Shown: piece after piece, positions 33,984 to 42,867 of the stretch
How the letters are laid out: every line of letters begins with the position of its first letter
Numbering within the stretch: the stretch's first letter is position 1
Source: Paenibacillus sp. FSL H8-0548
GTDB lineage: Bacteria; Bacillota; Bacilli; Paenibacillales; Paenibacillaceae
Length of the DNA: 64,000 nucleotides
NCBI RefSeq assembly: GCF_038630985.1
Contig: NZ_CP152049.1
Span: 1,941,501 to 2,005,500, forward strand
Reading direction: 5' to 3'
Made by a program: the position numbers and the translations under genes
The notes under the pieces: model-generated
Told to the model about the DNA's origin: nothing
Database searches by the model: none
The model's input: the letters and a program-made list of their open reading frames with translations, nothing else

Positions 33984-35165
33984 ATGAATAACGACGTCAC
34001 GCTACATATAGAAGATCTGTCTGACGAGCTGCGATTAATGCTTGCATTTCTCTCATCAGATGATGAGGCGGAGCAATCCTTTGATTGTCAGGAACTACTG
34101 CAAAAGGCGGATTGGGACCGATTTATTGAGCTCGCGAGACATCATCGCGTGTTTCCTACCGTGAATCGCAGGCTGAAGGAGCTGAAAGCAGCGGAAATTC
34201 CGGTTTTTGTCACGCAGATGTTTAACCGTGACTATTATCGGAATACGCTGCAAATGCTTGCGCTTAGCGGGGAGATGGAGCAGCTTGCGAAGGAGTTCTC
34301 CGAATGCGGCTTGCATACGCTGTTTTTGAAGGGACCGGTTATAGCTGCGGATTTATATGGGGATGTGTCGCTTCGTACCTCTTGTGATCTTGATCTGCTT
34401 ATTCCGATCAAGGAGCTCGATCAGGCAGAAGCGCTTCTAGTATCCTTGGGCTACGAGAAGGATGAATATATTGTTTCGATACTGAATGATTGGAAATGGC
34501 GGCATCATCATACGACCTTTCTGCATCCGAAGAAAGGAATTAAGGTAGAGCTGCACTGGCGGTTAAATCCGGCTCCCTCGAAGGAGCCGAGCTTCAAGGA
34601 TCTTTGGAGCCGCAAGCGTAAGAGTGCGTTGATCAGCCGACCCATCTATTATTTGGGAAGAGAAGATTTGTTTATGTTTCTGGTGTCCCATGGCGCAAGG
34701 CACGGCTGGTCCAGACTGCGCTGGCTGCTTGATATTAAGCAGCTCGTTAATCAGAAGCTGGACTGGCCAAAGCTTATCAGGCTGCTGAGGAAGCATAGCT
34801 ATACTCATATTGGAGGGCAAGCGCTGCTGCTGGTGTCACGCTTATTATCGCTTCCTCTGCGTGAAGAGATGAAGCCGCTGGTAGCGGGAAGGAAGGCATA
34901 CTGGCTGGCGGAGGATTCGATGTTTTATGTGCAAAGGCTGGTCAATCTGCATTCGCCGCCGCTTCCGGAGGAGGTAAGAGTTTTTCATAGTCGATATCTC
35001 TTTACTTTGCTCACTGCTCCTCAAAAAGTACAGTTTATAGCGAGTCTTATGTATCCATTTCCTGAGGATGCACAGACGCTGCCGCTGCCGAAGGGTCTTC
35101 ATTTCTTATACTTTCCGCTGAGACCTTTTTTGTGGACATGGAGAAAAACCCGAAAAATGATTTGA
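33984..35165 (+). CDS. Nucleotidyltransferase-like protein (NTP_transf_5 / PF14907 type)
   Basis: A 393-residue protein. LFLKGPVIAADLYGDVSLRTSCDLDLLIP (about residues 112-140) is the key patch, with the polymerase-beta-like D-x-D; VELHWRLNP and FLVSHGARHGWSRLRWLLDI follow. ATG 33984 has AAGGAGATAT directly upstream, better than ATG 33969. This family often occurs in Firmicutes lasso-peptide clusters, and a lasso cluster lies 15 kb away, but here the gene opens the second EPS block. Its chemistry is not established, so a role in either pathway is possible. Confidence 0.8.
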   Translation: MNNDVTLHIEDLSDELRLMLAFLSSDDEAEQSFDCQELLQKADWDRFIELARHHRVFPTVNRRLKELKAAEIPVFVTQMFNRDYYRNTLQMLALSGEMEQLAKEFSECGLHTLFLKGPVIAADLYGDVSLRTSCDLDLLIPIKELDQAEALLVSLGYEKDEYIVSILNDWKWRHHHTTFLHPKKGIKVELHWRLNPAPSKEPSFKDLWSRKRKSALISRPIYYLGREDLFMFLVSHGARHGWSRLRWLLDIKQLVNQKLDWPKLIRLLRKHSYTHIGGQALLLVSRLLSLPLREEMKPLVAGRKAYWLAEDSMFYVQRLVNLHSPPLPEEVRVFHSRYLFTLLTAPQKVQFIASLMYPFPEDAQTLPLPKGLHFLYFPLRPFLWTWRKTRKMI

Positions 35166-35220
35166 ATGATAAAAATATAATGTTTTCGCAAGAGTAATCA
35201 AAGTAAGTCAGGGGATAGCT

Positions 35221-36444
35221 ATGAAAAACGTGCTAATTGCTTCTTATGATATGGAGGTTGGAGGCGTCGAGCGGAGCTTGGCAGGTATGCTGGGAGAGTT
35301 CCAATATGATCGTTTTCATGTTGATTTAATGCTGTATCGACATAAAGGCGAGTTTATGGAGCTTCTGGATGTTCGGGCTAAGCTTCTCAATGAAATTCCA
35401 GCGTACGCCTCTTTCAGAAAGAGTATTCGGCAAATCGTCTTTTCCAGACAGCTTCATTTAGGAATGGCACGCTTTATCTCAAAAATTCATGCGCGGATCA
35501 TCGGCAGTGTAAAGGGGATTTCAGAAGCGGGGTATATTCAGCAGCAGCTCATGTGGAAGTATGCTTTGCCATTTCTCCCCAAAGAGACCAAAACATACGA
35601 TATTGCAATCAGCTATTTATGGCCGCATTATTTTGTGGCAGATAAAGTAAAGGCAAAGATGAAGCTAGCGTGGATACATACTGATTTTTCGACTGTGGAT
35701 ACGATTCAAAGCACAGATTTGAAAATGTGGCATAAATTCGACTATATTATCGCCGTTTCTGATGCATGTAGGCAATCTTTTTTAGAAAAGTATCCTGCCC
35801 TAAGCAATAAAACAAAGGTGATTGAAAATATTATGTCACCGGAATTCGTGAGGAGCATGGCGTCTGAGCGGCTGGATAATAATCCAATGGCGTCAGATAC
35901 GCGCTTTAAACTGCTTACCGTTGCCAGATTGTCTCATGCGAAAGGGATTGATAATGCGGTTAAGGCACTTAAGCTTCTCTCTGATCAAGGCTACGATGAT
36001 ATCGTTTGGTACATAGTTGGCTACGGAGGAGATGAAGTGATGATTCAGAGTCTGATTGCGGAGTATCAGCTGGAAGACCGCTTTATTTTGTTAGGCAAAC
36101 AGATTAATCCTTATCCTTATGTTCAAGCCTGTGACTTATATGTACAGCCTTCTAGATACGAAGGGAAAGCGGTAACCGTTACGGAAGCGAAAATATTAGG
36201 AAAACCTATCGTGATAACGAATTATGCGACTGCAAATAGTCAGGTTGTCCACGAGTTTGACGGAGTGATTTCCGAATTATCTGTTGAGGGAATTGCGAAT
36301 GGCGTTAAGAGGCTATATCGTGATCCGGAGCTCAGGGAATGCTTATCCAAAAATTGTGCGGAAATGGATTACGGAAATGATAAGGAGCTTGATCAGCTGT
36401 ATGAGTTGTTTGAATCCTCCGCCGAGAGGGGGCTTGCAACGTGA
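35221..36444 (+). CDS. Glycosyltransferase family 4, first of three related enzymes
   Basis: A 407-residue GT-B enzyme. MEVGGVERSLAGML near the N-terminus and AWIHTDFSTVD with FDYIIAVSDACRQSFLEKYP mark the acceptor half. VARLSHAKGIDNAVKALKLL, YIVGYGGDE and YVQPSRYEGKAVTVTEAKILGKPIVITNYATANSQV mark the donor half. It shares a distinctive layout with the enzymes at 38657 and 39861 (WKY, WIHTDY and EAKILxKPI motifs). It overlaps the next gene by 4 bp (GTGA). Confidence 0.87.
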   Translation: MKNVLIASYDMEVGGVERSLAGMLGEFQYDRFHVDLMLYRHKGEFMELLDVRAKLLNEIPAYASFRKSIRQIVFSRQLHLGMARFISKIHARIIGSVKGISEAGYIQQQLMWKYALPFLPKETKTYDIAISYLWPHYFVADKVKAKMKLAWIHTDFSTVDTIQSTDLKMWHKFDYIIAVSDACRQSFLEKYPALSNKTKVIENIMSPEFVRSMASERLDNNPMASDTRFKLLTVARLSHAKGIDNAVKALKLLSDQGYDDIVWYIVGYGGDEVMIQSLIAEYQLEDRFILLGKQINPYPYVQACDLYVQPSRYEGKAVTVTEAKILGKPIVITNYATANSQVVHEFDGVISELSVEGIANGVKRLYRDPELRECLSKNCAEMDYGNDKELDQLYELFESSAERGLAT

Positions 36445-37484
36445 ATAGGAAACTAAGCATCGTTATTCCTGTTTACAACGCTGAGCCTCATATTAAACGC
36501 TGCATGGAATCGCTGTTAAAACAAACGTTACAAGATTACGAGCTCATATTTGTGAATGACGGATCTACGGATAACAGCCAGTCTATCATTGAGAGCTATC
36601 AGAAGAGCAATTCGCAGATCATCCTTGTTAACCAGGAAAATCAAGGGGTCAGTGTAGCGAGAAATGTAGGCTTAGCTCTCGCAGCAGGCGAGTATGTAGG
36701 CTTTGTAGATGCTGATGATGATGTTGAGCACGATATGTATGAGAGGCTGTATGCCGCAGCTAAATTAGGAGATTGTGACGTCGTCATTTCCAATTATGAG
36801 AGTGAGCAAGCTGGGCACCTTCTGCTTACGTCGTACCCTTTTTCTACGGAAGTCGTCTTAACAAAAGCAGATATTCAAAAGCAGATTCTGCCTTTCTTCT
36901 TAAAAAGTGATCAATTAAATACAGCCTGCAGCAAAATTTATCGAAATGAAATTATTATGGAGCATGACATTGTATTTCCAGCAAAGGTAGCTTTGGGTGA
37001 AGATCAAATCTTTAATTTATATTTTTTTAGCCATGCAAAAAGAGCCAAATATATTGATTACACTGGCTATCATTACCGTGAAACAGCCGAGAGTGCAACT
37101 CGAAATGTTTCTCAGAAGGATTATTTTCAACGTGCGATTGAGGTGTATACGTCAGAGGTTCCAATCACTTATTTGCATTTAATCGATGAAGCCAGCGTTC
37201 AACAATTCAAAGCCATAAGACTGATTCATTGTGTTATGGCCTATATCCATATTTATCTAGAGCCATCGGCTAGTATGCCTTTTAAAGCTAAGCTTGAATA
37301 TGTCAGAAACATGATTCTGCATAAGGATGTAAGGGAAGCATTGCCCATCTATCTCAATGAAATGAGCATTGAATTAGGCAAGTATCAAAAAATACTATTG
37401 TATCTCATGGATCAAAAATCGTTGCTTGGTATTTATTTGATAACGGCCTACAGCAGATTTAGAAATAGAAAGGTGTGGGGATAA
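36441..37484 (+). CDS. Glycosyltransferase family 2
   Basis: A 347-residue GT-A enzyme: LSIVIPVYNAEPHIKRCMESLLKQ, FVNDGSTDNS, GVSVARNVGLALAAGEYVGFVDADDDVEHDMYERL with the DADDD metal site, and a C-terminal helical part with possible membrane contact (ILLYLMDQKSLLGIYLITAYS). GTG 36441 overlaps the preceding stop, showing translational coupling. It most resembles EpsJ-type transferases. The sugar is unknown. Confidence 0.88.
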   Translation: MNRKLSIVIPVYNAEPHIKRCMESLLKQTLQDYELIFVNDGSTDNSQSIIESYQKSNSQIILVNQENQGVSVARNVGLALAAGEYVGFVDADDDVEHDMYERLYAAAKLGDCDVVISNYESEQAGHLLLTSYPFSTEVVLTKADIQKQILPFFLKSDQLNTACSKIYRNEIIMEHDIVFPAKVALGEDQIFNLYFFSHAKRAKYIDYTGYHYRETAESATRNVSQKDYFQRAIEVYTSEVPITYLHLIDEASVQQFKAIRLIHCVMAYIHIYLEPSASMPFKAKLEYVRNMILHKDVREALPIYLNEMSIELGKYQKILLYLMDQKSLLGIYLITAYSRFRNRKVWG

Positions 37485-37488
37485 AGCG

Positions 37489-38646
37489 ATGAAAATCATG
37501 ATGTTTGCACATGACGGAAGTCTGAATAGAGGCTGTGAAGCCATTGTCCGTTCTTCTACAGCTATTTTGAAGGAACGGATTAAAGATGCCAAAGTATATT
37601 TGGCCTCAGCAAACCCAGAAACCGATCGAATGATAGTTAAGCTCGACGGAATATATGATGGATCTGTGCTGGAAATAAAAAAGTACTCCTATGATTGGTT
37701 TCTATCTTCATTAAAGGTAAAGCTATATCAGGATGAATCCTATGCACTAGGGAAAATTCACAACAATATTATTAAAAATATAAAAGAAATGGATGTTTGC
37801 TTATCTATTGGCGGCGACAATTATTGTTATGGTGAGCAGCCAGGCTGGTATGAGATTGATAGGCGAGTGAAGGAACAAGGAAAGAAGCTGGTATTATGGG
37901 GCTGCTCGATCGGTGAAGAGGATATGTCAGAGAGAAAGCTCGAGGATTTAAAGCTTTTTGATCTTATTTTATCCCGGGAGTCATTAACCTACAATATGCT
38001 TGTTGGCAAGGGACTTAACAATGTTAAGCTGTGTGCGGACCCGGCATTTACGATGGAGAAGGAAGAATTGGCATTGCCAAATGGCTGGCAGGAAGGAAAT
38101 ACGGTCGGGCTTAATTTCAGTCCGCTGGTCTGGAAGCGCAATAAGCAGTCACAGGCTGCCGTAGATGAGCTAATTCGGCATATATTGAATAAAACCGATA
38201 TGACAATTGCTTTAACGCCACATGTGATGATTAACGGCAACAATGATTATGAGCTGTTGAAAAATTACTATGAGGCTTACCAGGATACGGGAAGAGTCAT
38301 TCTTTTGCCGGATCATTTAACAGCCATTCAATACAAAGGTTATATTGCGAGAATGAGATTTTTTATAGGTGCACGCACACACGCAACGATTGCTGCTTAT
38401 TCCAACAACGTGCCAACGATGGTGCTTGGCTACAGCGTAAAGTCGAAAGGAATAGCAATGGATATTTTCGGCGAGGAAAAATTGGTGCTTGGCATTGAGG
38501 AAATATCAAATGGAGAGCGTCTAATTGCAAAGTTCAATGAGATGCAGCAGGAAGAAGTGGAAATTAGAAATCAGTTAAAGAAAGCTATGCCGCGTATCCA
38601 AAAAATGTCCTATAGCGCAGTCGATTATATCAAAGGTCTAGGTTAA
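37489..38646 (+). CDS. Polysaccharide pyruvyl transferase family protein
   Basis: A 385-residue protein of the CsaB/EpsI/EpsO group. FAHDGSLNRGCEAIVRSS at the N-terminus, LSIGGDNYCYG, LWGCSIGEEDMSE, LILSRESLTYNMLVGKG and the C-terminal MRFFIGARTHATIAAYSNNVPTMVLGYSVKSKGIAMDIFG match the family. Such enzymes add a ketal pyruvate from PEP to a sugar, giving negative charge to the polymer. ATG 37489 lies 4 bp behind the GT2 stop. Only one such gene is seen, against two in B. subtilis eps. Confidence 0.9.
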   Translation: MKIMMFAHDGSLNRGCEAIVRSSTAILKERIKDAKVYLASANPETDRMIVKLDGIYDGSVLEIKKYSYDWFLSSLKVKLYQDESYALGKIHNNIIKNIKEMDVCLSIGGDNYCYGEQPGWYEIDRRVKEQGKKLVLWGCSIGEEDMSERKLEDLKLFDLILSRESLTYNMLVGKGLNNVKLCADPAFTMEKEELALPNGWQEGNTVGLNFSPLVWKRNKQSQAAVDELIRHILNKTDMTIALTPHVMINGNNDYELLKNYYEAYQDTGRVILLPDHLTAIQYKGYIARMRFFIGARTHATIAAYSNNVPTMVLGYSVKSKGIAMDIFGEEKLVLGIEEISNGERLIAKFNEMQQEEVEIRNQLKKAMPRIQKMSYSAVDYIKGLG

Positions 38647-38656
38647 TGAGGGGAAT

Positions 38657-39850
38657 ATGAAAAAAAACCTACTGTTTGTCATGCCAAGCTTATCCTCCGG
38701 CGGCGGTGAACGAAGCTTAGTTAATTTATTGAATCAAATAGACTTCGATCAATATAACGTGGATCTCCAGCTGCTGAATGTAGAAGGGCTGTTTATGGAG
38801 CTGGTGCCTAAGCAGGTTCGTATTGTTCCAGTAGCTGGAACCTTTCATTTATTTAAGCTAGGTCTTGGTCTATCAGTACAACGCTATTTACGAAGCGGGA
38901 ATCTCTCACTTGCCTATTATAGATTTATGTTTAGCTTGGAAAATAGAAGAGCCAAAAATGCCTCTATTGGAGAACAGCTTAGTTGGAAGTATATGTCTAA
39001 GTCTATGGAGAAATTGAAAAAACATTATGATGCCGCCATCGGATTTTTAGAAAAAACGTCCATTTATTATTGTATTGAAAAGGTGGATGCCGATAAGAAA
39101 ATTGGCTGGATTCACACCGATTACGATAAATTAGGGATGGATCCGATCCATGATATTAATTATTTTGAAAAATTGGATTACATCGTGACCGTATCCGAGG
39201 AGTGTGCCAATACGCTGGAAAGAAATTTCCCGGATCAATCCCACAAGATTAATATTATTCACAATATTGTATCCCCAACCACGATTAGAAGCATGGCAGA
39301 GGAACAAGAGCATGATGTTTACGACCGAACCGGAGATGAGCTGATTATTCTGTCGGTTGGAAGACTGACGCCGGAGAAAGGGTTCGATTTGGCCGTAGAG
39401 GCGTGTAGAGATCTGCTTAACCGCGGCTATCATGTGAAGTGGAATATTATTGGAGAAGGTGAGGAGAGAGAAAAATTAACGAAGCTAATTGAGGAAAATG
39501 GATTAACACAGCACTTCAAGCTGCTCGGCTTAAAGAACAATCCGTATAGCTACATCAAGCAGGCTGATATTTTTGTGCAAACCTCTAAATTTGAAGGGAA
39601 ATCGATTGCGATAGATGAAGCGAAAATTTTAAATAAACCGATTGTCGTTACTCGTTTCAATACAGCAAAGGATCAAATTAATGATGGCGTGGATGGTCTT
39701 ATTGTCGATATGAACGCAGCTGCGGTCGCCTCTGGTATTGAAGCTCTCATACAAGACAAGGGACTTGCCAATCAAATTGTTGAGCATTTATCGAGACAAA
39801 AGCTAGGGACAGAAGAAGAGATAAAGAAGCTGTACCAACTCCTTGCATAG
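38657..39850 (+). CDS. Glycosyltransferase family 4, second of three related enzymes
   Basis: A 397-residue GT-B enzyme. MPSLSSGGGERSLVNLLNQIDFDQYNVDLQLL opens the acceptor domain. AAIGFLEKTSIYYCIEKVDADKKIGWIHTDYDKLGMDPIHDINYF is nearly repeated in the next gene. SVGRLTPEKGFDLAVEAC, GEGEEREKL and FVQTSKFEGKSIAIDEAKILNKPIVVTRFNTAKDQI form the donor domain. The closeness to 39861 shows tandem duplication followed by divergence, so the two may add different sugars or work at neighbouring positions. Confidence 0.88.
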   Translation: MKKNLLFVMPSLSSGGGERSLVNLLNQIDFDQYNVDLQLLNVEGLFMELVPKQVRIVPVAGTFHLFKLGLGLSVQRYLRSGNLSLAYYRFMFSLENRRAKNASIGEQLSWKYMSKSMEKLKKHYDAAIGFLEKTSIYYCIEKVDADKKIGWIHTDYDKLGMDPIHDINYFEKLDYIVTVSEECANTLERNFPDQSHKINIIHNIVSPTTIRSMAEEQEHDVYDRTGDELIILSVGRLTPEKGFDLAVEACRDLLNRGYHVKWNIIGEGEEREKLTKLIEENGLTQHFKLLGLKNNPYSYIKQADIFVQTSKFEGKSIAIDEAKILNKPIVVTRFNTAKDQINDGVDGLIVDMNAAAVASGIEALIQDKGLANQIVEHLSRQKLGTEEEIKKLYQLLA

Positions 39851-39860
39851 GTGGACGAAA

Positions 39861-41042
39861 ATGAAAAAAAAAATATTGTTCGTAATGAATAACTTGAATT
39901 GCGGCGGAGCAGAGAAGGCATTGATCTCCTTATTCCAGACGATAGATTATTCCAAATACGAGGTCGATCTTTATTTATTTAAGCATGAAGGTATTTTTTA
40001 CGATAAGATCCCAGAGCAAGTAACAGTGCTTAATGAAAGCAATGATTACAGCTACTTTGACATGTCGATGAAATCGGCGGTTGTAGATTGTTTGAAAAAA
40101 GGGAAAATTGGTTTAGCAGCAGCTAGGCTGAAAGCGGGCTTCATCTTTTATACAGAAAAAAATCCAGCTAGATGCGAGCAACGGGTATGGAAGTATCTGT
40201 CCAAAGCGCTGCCAAGGCTTGATCAAAGCTATGACGCAGCAATCGGATTCCTTGAGAAGAATCCGGTTTATTTCAGTATTGAGAAGGTTAATGCAGCTGT
40301 AAAGCTTGGTTTTATTCATAATGATTATGACAAGCTGGGGATGGACGCAGGTCTGGACATTCCATACTTTGAGCAATTGGATCATCTGATTACGGTGTCG
40401 GAAGGCTGTGGAGAAGTACTGATGCAGCGTTTTCCGCACTTTAAACAAAAGGTTAGTGTTATTCATAACATTGTATCGCCTGCCATGATTCATGAAATGT
40501 CGGCTGTGAAAACAGAATTTAGGCAAACCAAAGGGATAACGATTGTTTCAATCGGGCGCTTGAATTACCAGAAGGGCTTTGAGCTTGCTATTGAAGCCTG
40601 TGGGATATTGGTGAGCAGCGGGCATGACGTTAAGTGGTACGTCGTAGGTGAAGGGGATGACAGGCAGAAGCTGGAGTTGCTTATTGAGGAGCAAGGGCTC
40701 GCTCAGCATTTTTATTTAGTGGGAATGAAGGAAAATCCGTACCCTTATATTAAAGAGGCAGATATTTATGTTCAGCCCTCACGATTTGAGGGGAAATCGA
40801 TAGCCATTGACGAGGCGAAAATTTTGAATAAACCTATTATTCTTACTAATTTTAGTACAGCTAAAGACCAAATTGAGCATAACCACAATGGATTAATTGT
40901 TGAGATGAATGCTGCAGCACTGTCAGAAGGAATTGAACTGCTGATCAAGGACAAGGGTCTTAGGGATTCTTTTGCTAATGAGCTTTCAAAGGAATATTTC
41001 GGAACCGAGCAGGAAATCGAAAAATTATATGCGCTAATATAA
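39861..41042 (+). CDS. Glycosyltransferase family 4, third of three related enzymes
   Basis: A 393-residue GT-B enzyme: NNLNCGGAEKALISLFQTIDYSKYEVDLYLF, AIGFLEKNPVYFSIEKVNAAVKLGFIHNDYDKLGMDAGLDIPYFEQLDHLITVSEG, then SIGRLNYQKGFELAIEACGIL and VQPSRFEGKSIAIDEAKILNKPIILTNFSTAKDQIEHN. ATG 39861 is chosen over the TTG at 39843, which lies inside the preceding gene. A tandem paralogue of the gene just before it. Confidence 0.88.
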   Translation: MKKKILFVMNNLNCGGAEKALISLFQTIDYSKYEVDLYLFKHEGIFYDKIPEQVTVLNESNDYSYFDMSMKSAVVDCLKKGKIGLAAARLKAGFIFYTEKNPARCEQRVWKYLSKALPRLDQSYDAAIGFLEKNPVYFSIEKVNAAVKLGFIHNDYDKLGMDAGLDIPYFEQLDHLITVSEGCGEVLMQRFPHFKQKVSVIHNIVSPAMIHEMSAVKTEFRQTKGITIVSIGRLNYQKGFELAIEACGILVSSGHDVKWYVVGEGDDRQKLELLIEEQGLAQHFYLVGMKENPYPYIKEADIYVQPSRFEGKSIAIDEAKILNKPIILTNFSTAKDQIEHNHNGLIVEMNAAALSEGIELLIKDKGLRDSFANELSKEYFGTEQEIEKLYALI

Positions 41043-41065
41043 TGGTGTAAAGAGGAGCGAATAAG

Positions 41066-42250
41066 ATGCTAGAAATTCTAGCTGCTATTTTGTTGATTAT
41101 CGTTGCTATTATTGTATGCATTGATGTCATACCCGTTGGAAGGGATTGGCTGAGTAGAATACATATTGGAAGATATAAGGATAAACAGGCATGGAATCAA
41201 TCCATTACGCATATTGGCGTAAGCTGGCTTAAACATACACCGAAAATTAAAGTAACCGATAACGTGAGACTGGTTGCGATTGATATGCTGAAAGGCAACT
41301 ATTCGAAGAGCGTTATTCAGCACTGGCAGGAAGCATCCTTGCTGCTAGGACTGTCTGAGCGCTTGAAAAACGGAGCAGATAACGAGCTGAAAAGCAGTGT
41401 CGAGCAATATTTAAAAACAAAGTTTGATGAAAACGGACAATGGAGGGAGCCGCCAGTCTATATCGATTCAGCCATTCTTGCTTACGGAGTGATGAAGCTT
41501 GATGGGATAGACATAACGAAATATAAGCCAGCGCTGGACAGCATATGGGAGCTAATTCAAGCTCATATCGGTGAGGATGGCACGGTCCAATATCGGAAAT
41601 TTATGAAGGATTATCGTTATGTCGATACGATTGGCTTCATCTGTCCATTCCTCGTTTCCTATGGAATAAAGTATAACAATGAGGCTTGTGTTCAGCTCGC
41701 AGTCAAGCAGCTTGAGCAATATGAACGATACGGTATGCTTGATGGCCATTGTATTCCAAGCCATGCCTACCACACGAAAAATGCGTTGCCGTTAGGATTA
41801 TTTGGCTGGGGGCGGGGACTTGGCTGGCTAGCGATTGGGTTAATCGATGCCTGGCGTGAATTGCCAGATGGGCATGAGGCAAAGGAAAAGCTAGATCTCT
41901 TTGTGAAAAAATTCGCTCGGGCGATTCTTGCTTTCCAAAGGCCAGATGGAAATTGGAACTGGACCGTAACTCGAAACGAGACGAGAGCGGATTCTTCCAC
42001 CACAGCTACATTAGGCTGGTTTCTGCTGCAAGCCTCACAAATTAACGAGCTTGCTGAACCATGCACCGAGGGAGCAGAGCGAGCGATTCATTATTTAATG
42101 AAGGTGACCAGAAGAAACGGCGCGGTAGATTTCTCCCAAGGAGATACAAAGGATATAGGCGTGTACTCTATGCTGTTTAACGTACTGCCCTTTACGCAAG
42201 GCTTCTGTATTCGTTTAGTAAATGGACATTCTAAAGCAGTGGGAAGGTAG
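41066..42250 (+). CDS. Membrane-anchored GH88/GH105-like unsaturated glycuronyl hydrolase
   Basis: A 394-residue protein with one N-terminal membrane anchor (about residues 3-24, ILAAILLIIVAIIVCIDVIPV) and an (alpha/alpha)6-barrel-like body. IDSAILAYGVMKLDG, AYHTKNALPLGLFGWGRGLGWLAIGLIDAW and FQRPDGNWNW recall YteR/YesR-type GH105 enzymes that release unsaturated uronic acids left by polysaccharide lyases. Together with the beta-helix protein at 44499 it suggests editing or turnover of the polymer. AGAGGAGCGAATAAG precedes ATG 41066. Confidence 0.75.
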   Translation: MLEILAAILLIIVAIIVCIDVIPVGRDWLSRIHIGRYKDKQAWNQSITHIGVSWLKHTPKIKVTDNVRLVAIDMLKGNYSKSVIQHWQEASLLLGLSERLKNGADNELKSSVEQYLKTKFDENGQWREPPVYIDSAILAYGVMKLDGIDITKYKPALDSIWELIQAHIGEDGTVQYRKFMKDYRYVDTIGFICPFLVSYGIKYNNEACVQLAVKQLEQYERYGMLDGHCIPSHAYHTKNALPLGLFGWGRGLGWLAIGLIDAWRELPDGHEAKEKLDLFVKKFARAILAFQRPDGNWNWTVTRNETRADSSTTATLGWFLLQASQINELAEPCTEGAERAIHYLMKVTRRNGAVDFSQGDTKDIGVYSMLFNVLPFTQGFCIRLVNGHSKAVGR

Positions 42251-42300
42251 ATATGCTGCTTAATATTCTCATTCCATATAGGAAAGTTGGGTAGGACATA

Positions 42301-42858
42301 GTGAAGAGGATAATATCATTTGCAAAAGCAAGAATACGTAAATGGATATTGGAGGAACTATGGCTTGATGATTATGTGAAGCTCGGAATGAAAATTGGTG
42401 GAAATTGCTCAATACAGCCTGGAGTCATCTTTGATTATTCGCATTGTTGGCTGATTAGCATAGGCAATAATGTTACTATAGCGCCACATGTATACATATT
42501 GGCACATGATGCAAGCACTAAATTAATAACTGGATATACTAAAATTGGCTGCGTTACGATAGAAGACGATGTTTTTATTGGTGCAAGAGCAGTCATCATG
42601 CCGGGAGTAATATTAGGCAAGGGATCAATAATAGCAGCAGGTAGTGTTGTTACTAAATCGGTAACAGAAGGATGTATTGTAGCGGGGAATCCTGCCAAAG
42701 TGATTAGTACTGTTGAGGATTATATCGCGAAATCAAGAAAATTATTAGAAGTGATTCCTAAGTACGATGAAAGCTATACCTTAAGAGGGGAAATATCTAA
42801 AGTACAGCGTGAAAGCATGTCCCAAGCCTTGCGAGGAACAAATGGATTTATCAGATAG
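42301..42858 (+). CDS. Hexapeptide-repeat acyltransferase (WbbJ/LbH type)
   Basis: A 185-residue acetyltransferase. Its hexapeptide rungs run from [43 protein letters not shown] to [41 protein letters not shown] and end VAGNPAKVI, the usual closing. The His in ILAHDAS is the probable catalytic residue. GTG 42301 is the best start, although only a weak site lies upstream. The gene is AT-rich relative to its neighbours, hinting at separate origin. It probably O-acetylates the polymer. Confidence 0.88.
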   Translation: MKRIISFAKARIRKWILEELWLDDYVKLGMKIGGNCSIQPGVIFDYSHCWLISIGNNVTIAPHVYILAHDASTKLITGYTKIGCVTIEDDVFIGARAVIMPGVILGKGSIIAAGSVVTKSVTEGCIVAGNPAKVISTVEDYIAKSRKLLEVIPKYDESYTLRGEISKVQRESMSQALRGTNGFIR

Positions 42859-42867
42859 GAGTATCGT

